DNA of 46,301 bases from Fidelibacterota bacterium. GTDB taxonomy: Bacteria; Fidelibacterota; UBA2242. Both the position numbers and the translations under genes were made by a program. This document shows, piece by piece, positions 43,205 through 46,301 of the stretch. Within the stretch, counting starts at the first letter, position 1; every line of letters starts with the position of its first letter. The DNA lies in NCBI GenBank assembly GCA_016782645.1, contig JADHYC010000012.1, forward strand, positions 1 to 46,301. The letters are read 5' to 3'. A model generated the notes under the pieces. The model saw only the letters and a program-made list of their open reading frames with translations, was not told where the DNA came from and did no database searches.

Positions 43205-44313
43205 TAGTGTTCCTCCTCTATATTTTCAGAGTTCCTCTGGCTAAGAATATCTTCGGGATAATTCTCTATTTCCTTCAAAAGGCAACTTACAGCCTCTGAT
43301 TCCTTGATCTTCTCTATTATTTTGCCTTTTCGGAAAAGCAGTGCCTCACCTTTTCCACAAGCAATGCCTATATCTGCTTCGCGCGCTTCACCCGGTCCAT
43401 TTACTACACAACCCATTACAGCAACTTTAACATTCTTTTTTATATCTTTCGTTTTTGCTTCTAATTCCCTGACGATCTTAAATAAATCCACTTCAATTCG
43501 ACCACATGTGGGACAAGAAATTATATTAACTCCCCTTGTGATGAGCCTTAGTGATTTTAGAATTTCAAACCCGGTTCTAACTTCCTGCACAGGATCATCA
43601 GTTAGAGAAACACGAATTGTGTCTCCTATTCCTTCAGATAGTAACGTACCAATTCCAATACATGATTTTATCGTTCCCTGCCAGGGTGGTCCAGCTTCGG
43701 TAACACCCAGATGAAGGGGAAAATCATATTCTTGAGAAAATAGCCTATTAGCCTCTATCATAAGACAAACATCACTGGATTTAAGTGAAACGATAATATT
43801 ATAAAAATCATTCTCTAAACATATATCAATATGTCTCTTTGAACTCTCTACCATTGCCTCCGGTGTTGGATGGCCATATTTTTCAAGAAGTTCTTTTTCA
43901 AGTGAACCTGAATTTACTCCAATCCGTATTGGAACTCCAGCTGCCTTTGCCTTCTGAAGGATATCTTTCACACGCTCTTTCGCACCAATATTGCCTGGAT
44001 TTATTCTAATCTTATCAACACCGGCGTCTATTGCAGCAAGCGCTAATTTATAGTTAAAATGTATATCAGCAACAAGAGGAACCAATATATGTTTTTTAAT
44101 TTCCGGTAAAACCATCACAGCAGCTTTGTCTGGTACAGTTACTCTGATAATTTGACAACCACTTTCCTCAAGACGCTCTATCTCAGGTAAAATAGACCTT
44201 AGATCATGAGTTTTCGAAGTAGTCATTGACTGTACAGTTATCGGTGTACCACTACCAATGGGTAAATTCCCTACAAATACCTTCCGCGTTATTTTCCTAT
44301 TACCGGCAATCAT
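43204..44313 (-). CDS. ispG: 4-hydroxy-3-methylbut-2-enyl-diphosphate synthase IspG/GcpE
   Basis: The 369-residue protein has the TIM-barrel N-terminal domain (VGNLPIGSGTPITVQSMTTS, LVADIHFNYKLALAAID, KIRINPGNIG). The C-terminal Fe-S domain carries three cluster cysteines, Cys267 and Cys270 (ISCPTCGR) and Cys302 (VMGCVVNGPGEA), with the conserved glutamate soon after. It performs the penultimate MEP-pathway step, reductively opening the cyclic diphosphate. It is the short bacterial form without the plant-like insert. It needs Fe-S assembly, which fits the Nfu/NifS genes at the other end of the window, and belongs to the same pathway as dxr. Confidence 0.97.
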   Translation of the reverse strand: MIAGNRKITRKVFVGNLPIGSGTPITVQSMTTSKTHDLRSILPEIERLEESGCQIIRVTVPDKAAVMVLPEIKKHILVPLVADIHFNYKLALAAIDAGVDKIRINPGNIGAKERVKDILQKAKAAGVPIRIGVNSGSLEKELLEKYGHPTPEAMVESSKRHIDICLENDFYNIIVSLKSSDVCLMIEANRLFSQEYDFPLHLGVTEAGPPWQGTIKSCIGIGTLLSEGIGDTIRVSLTDDPVQEVRTGFEILKSLRLITRGVNIISCPTCGRIEVDLFKIVRELEAKTKDIKKNVKVAVMGCVVNGPGEAREADIGIACGKGEALLFRKGKIIEKIKESEAVSCLLKEIENYPEDILSQRNSENIEEEH

Positions 44314-44360
44314 ATTTATACCAAATTACTTACAAGTTTTAAACAAGACAATTAAAAAAT

Positions 44361-44429
44361 AACCGCGAATATCGAAGATTTATTACCCGCAAATCACACG
44401 AATAGAATAGTCAATTATCAATAGTCAAT
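44361..44429. repeat. Repeat strings between the TPR-like gene and ispG
   Basis: The spacer holds AACCGCGAATATCGAAG, then CCCGCAAATCACACGAAT, and next to it an ATTATCAATAGTCAAT-type string (44407-44429) overlapping the 3' end of the TPR-like gene. They resemble strings at 2490, 3204, 22815 and 42682. Composition is unlike coding sequence. Confidence 0.35.
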
Positions 44430-45555
44430 CTGAATACGGTTCTTTTAGATATTTTTTCGACCATTTACACGCAGATGCCCTATTATTTAATTTAACTGCT
44501 TTCATATAATATTCAACCGCTTCCTCGCGCCGTCCCAGTAAATCATGAACATTACCCAATCTCATATAAGCATAAGAAAGATGCCAATCCATTTCAAGAT
44601 CGTACGAGTCAATAACAGATTTCAATTCTCTTTCTGCAATAATAAGGTCCTTTTTATAAAGTGCCGTAGAGCCGTCTAAAAGATGCAGTTTTAAAATATA
44701 CTCTTTCCTCATGTTATCTTTTAAAATTGGCAAAAGGTTTCTAATTTTATCAATACACATGTCTGCTTCTTTATATTGGTGCAAAGATATCAGAGCTTCC
44801 GCAGATAAAAAATGATAGTACGGATTCGCGGGAAACTCATCTGTCAGCATTGTTGAAAATTCCAACGAAGCAATATAATCATCTTCCATATAAAGATAGA
44901 CGAAAGCTAAAATTCCTCTGGCTTCATATCGTCCATAACCATTATTCCTCGCTGATAAAGTCATCTGCTTCAGTCCTTCTTCTTTAGATCCGGACTCCCT
45001 CATAATCCATGACGCTACCTTCATATAAGAAGCTGAGATACCAACATAATAGTTAAATACACCAAGCGGCAGGTAAACGTCCCAAAATTCAGAGTTTAAT
45101 TTCTCCGATCTTTTAATATATCTCATACAATTGTAACCACTTATCAAAACTCCAACCCAATTCTTTTCTGCTAACAGAATCCTTGACTTTAATCCCATTG
45201 TTGTTCCATAATAAAATGGTAATTCTGCATTATCGGGCTGAATAATAATTTGTCTTTTATAAATATTAAGAGCCGAACCTATTTCATCTAAAAGTTTCTT
45301 ATTCCCAATTTCATAACCTTCTCTTTGCTGGTTATAAAGCCACTGTGTAGCAACAGCACCAATTGGAGCTAAAGGATGAAAAGGTTCATTTTCTAAAATT
45401 TCTTGAAACAGTCTGTTAGACTCCCTGTAATTCATGTTGTATAAATCCTTAATCGCCTGCTGTGCTTTTTTATCCTGTACGTCGAAAGTAAGTACTTCAG
45501 CATAAATAGAACCGAAGAAAACAAAGACTGCTATTACTGTATTAAATATTTTCAT
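44425..45555 (-). CDS. TPR-like secreted protein
   Basis: I take ATG 45555 as the start because a signal peptide follows directly (MKIFNTVIAVFVFFGSIYAE); a GTG at 45582 has no ribosome binding site. The mature protein, about 355 residues, is made of helix-turn-helix units with TPR-like spacing, for example AIKDLYNMNYRESNRLFQEI near the start and YMRLGNVHDLLGRREEAVEY near the end, the latter a clear TPR. Such proteins usually act as periplasmic scaffolds. A terminator and 144 nt separate it from fliG upstream, so it is probably its own transcription unit. No specific function can be assigned. Confidence 0.75.
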   Translation of the reverse strand: MKIFNTVIAVFVFFGSIYAEVLTFDVQDKKAQQAIKDLYNMNYRESNRLFQEILENEPFHPLAPIGAVATQWLYNQQREGYEIGNKKLLDEIGSALNIYKRQIIIQPDNAELPFYYGTTMGLKSRILLAEKNWVGVLISGYNCMRYIKRSEKLNSEFWDVYLPLGVFNYYVGISASYMKVASWIMRESGSKEEGLKQMTLSARNNGYGRYEARGILAFVYLYMEDDYIASLEFSTMLTDEFPANPYYHFLSAEALISLHQYKEADMCIDKIRNLLPILKDNMRKEYILKLHLLDGSTALYKKDLIIAERELKSVIDSYDLEMDWHLSYAYMRLGNVHDLLGRREEAVEYYMKAVKLNNRASACKWSKKYLKEPYSD

Positions 45556-45639
45556 AACCAAAAAATTAAAAAGTATTGACACAAAACTAATTCAAATGAA
45601 TAAAAACTAAACTACTTTATTCAATTAAACAAATTTCAA

Positions 45640-45669
45640 TAAAAATTAGCCCCTTATCCAAGGGGCTAA
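45640..45669 (-). terminator. Intrinsic terminator downstream of fliG
   Basis: On the minus strand TTAGCCCCTT and AAGGGGCTAA form a perfect 10-bp stem around GGAT (45646-45669), followed at once by TTTTT. It lies 31 nt after the fliG stop. Confidence 0.9.
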
Positions 45670-45699
45670 AACACATAAACTGATATTTAAATGCAATAC

Positions 45700-46301
45700 T
45701 TATTCTATAAAATCTGCTTCCATAAAATCTTCTAATTTGAATCTACCCTCTTTTTCAAGTTCACGAGCTTTGTCCACAATCGCCTTCTGGGCAGTTTCAA
45801 CTTTTCTCCTTGGCTGAGGTCCTTCGAGCAGTTGCATTTCATCTTCAAGAATTATCTGGGTTCTCTGTGGTAGAGATTTCACAAATGTGTCAATGAACTC
45901 TTCCGGTTGACCTTTTAAGGCATAAGCAACTTCGGACGCTTCCACCGATTTCAATACATCACTTAATATATCCTGTGGCAACTTTGTCATATCTTCAAAT
46001 GAAAAATAGTAGCGTTTTACTTGCTCGATTAGATCAGGTGCTTCTTTCTCGAGATGTTCTAAAAATCTCTTTTCATCTCTGGGGCGCATCTGACTCAATA
46101 TTCCCGCAAGACTTTCTCCTCCGCCTCTTGAAAATTCGGAAGCACGAGGTAGAAAAGCAGATTTCTCCTTTAATTCGTTCGCAATACTCACTACACCCTC
46201 AAGAGGAATATCGGTCAAATGTCCAATCTCGGTAACAACTTTTGGTTGGACTGTTGGATCAAGGTTTTGAAGTATCTTTACCTGTCTGTCTATTTCTAAC
46301 T
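45700..46301 (-). CDS. fliG: Flagellar motor switch protein FliG (C-terminal 200 residues; runs off the window)
   Basis: The frame is open to the window edge and no start is visible. The protein contains the FliG middle and C-terminal armadillo-like helices: FEDMTKLPQDILSDVLKSVE is the torque-helix neighbourhood. ASEVAYALKGQPEEFIDTFV, then EDEMQLLEGPQPRRKVETAQ and KAIVDKARELEKEGRF follow, as in FliG from many bacteria. FliG couples stator force to rotor rotation. Presence of fliG argues that the organism has, or had, flagella, which sets it apart from typical Bacteroidetes. A strong terminator follows, so this is the end of a flagellar operon lying beyond the window. Confidence 0.87.
   Translation of the reverse strand, partial: LEIDRQVKILQNLDPTVQPKVVTEIGHLTDIPLEGVVSIANELKEKSAFLPRASEFSRGGGESLAGILSQMRPRDEKRFLEHLEKEAPDLIEQVKRYYFSFEDMTKLPQDILSDVLKSVEASEVAYALKGQPEEFIDTFVKSLPQRTQIILEDEMQLLEGPQPRRKVETAQKAIVDKARELEKEGRFKLEDFMEADFIE

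Overview
The window comes from an AT-rich, LPS-bearing (diderm) bacterium. Three things point to the FCB assemblage, probably a little-studied lineage near Marinimicrobia, Calditrichota or KSB1 rather than Bacteroidetes proper: LpxC is fused to FabZ, the outer-membrane and lipid A genes are clustered, and a flagellar fliG gene is present. This placement is inference; there is no rRNA gene here to fix it. I saw no tRNA, CRISPR array or prophage.

Layout. 1-2206 (minus) is a metal/Fe-S operon: a Fur/PerR-type repressor with a near-consensus promoter and an operator-like inverted repeat, an Nfu scaffold protein, a Cu/Zn-type permease with a C-terminal HMA domain, and the start of a NifS-type cysteine desulfurase. 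2535-8326 holds an Ogg2-type DNA glycosylase, a class I aldolase, a small four-helix membrane protein, a phosphoesterase lipoprotein and an NtrC-family regulator. 8727-18904 (plus) is a long envelope operon: uppS, bamA, skp, lpxD, lpxC-fabZ, lpxA, an unknown probable outer-membrane protein, dxr and rseP. 18932-23630 (minus) encodes a DUF3108 protein, a WaaP-like kinase, two TagB/TagF-like glycerophosphotransferase relatives and a nucleotidyltransferase. 24008-28453 (plus) encodes a ribbon-helix-helix/nucleotidyltransferase fusion, a methyltransferase, a TagD-like cytidylyltransferase, an OPA-family organophosphate transporter and a porin.

28578-34158 is a recombination scar. It contains a 557-bp internally deleted insertion sequence with perfect 17-bp terminal inverted repeats, a second truncated copy of the same IS, and broken copies of three genes that are intact elsewhere in the window: the small membrane protein, the porin and the nucleotidyltransferase. 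An intact DASS-family anion symporter lies among them. 34159-42665 (minus) returns to surface-glycan functions: a methyltransferase, a third glycerophosphotransferase, a tandem LicD protein whose first copy has lost its acidic motif, a GT4 glycosyltransferase, an MsbA-like exporter, TsaC/Sua5 and an LpxL-like acyltransferase. 42764-46301 has a small secreted protein, ispG, a TPR-like protein, a clear terminator and the 3' part of fliG.

Working together. The most interesting reading is that 19.7-28.5 kb and 35.4-39.2 kb form one phospho-glycan system. A porin and an OPA antiporter would import an organophosphate, TagD-like and LicC-like enzymes would convert it to a CDP-linked donor, and TagB/TagF-like and LicD-like transferases would attach it to a surface glycan exported by the MsbA-like protein. 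The families are well supported; the substrate (glycerol phosphate, a phosphonate or another polyol phosphate) is not determined by the sequence.
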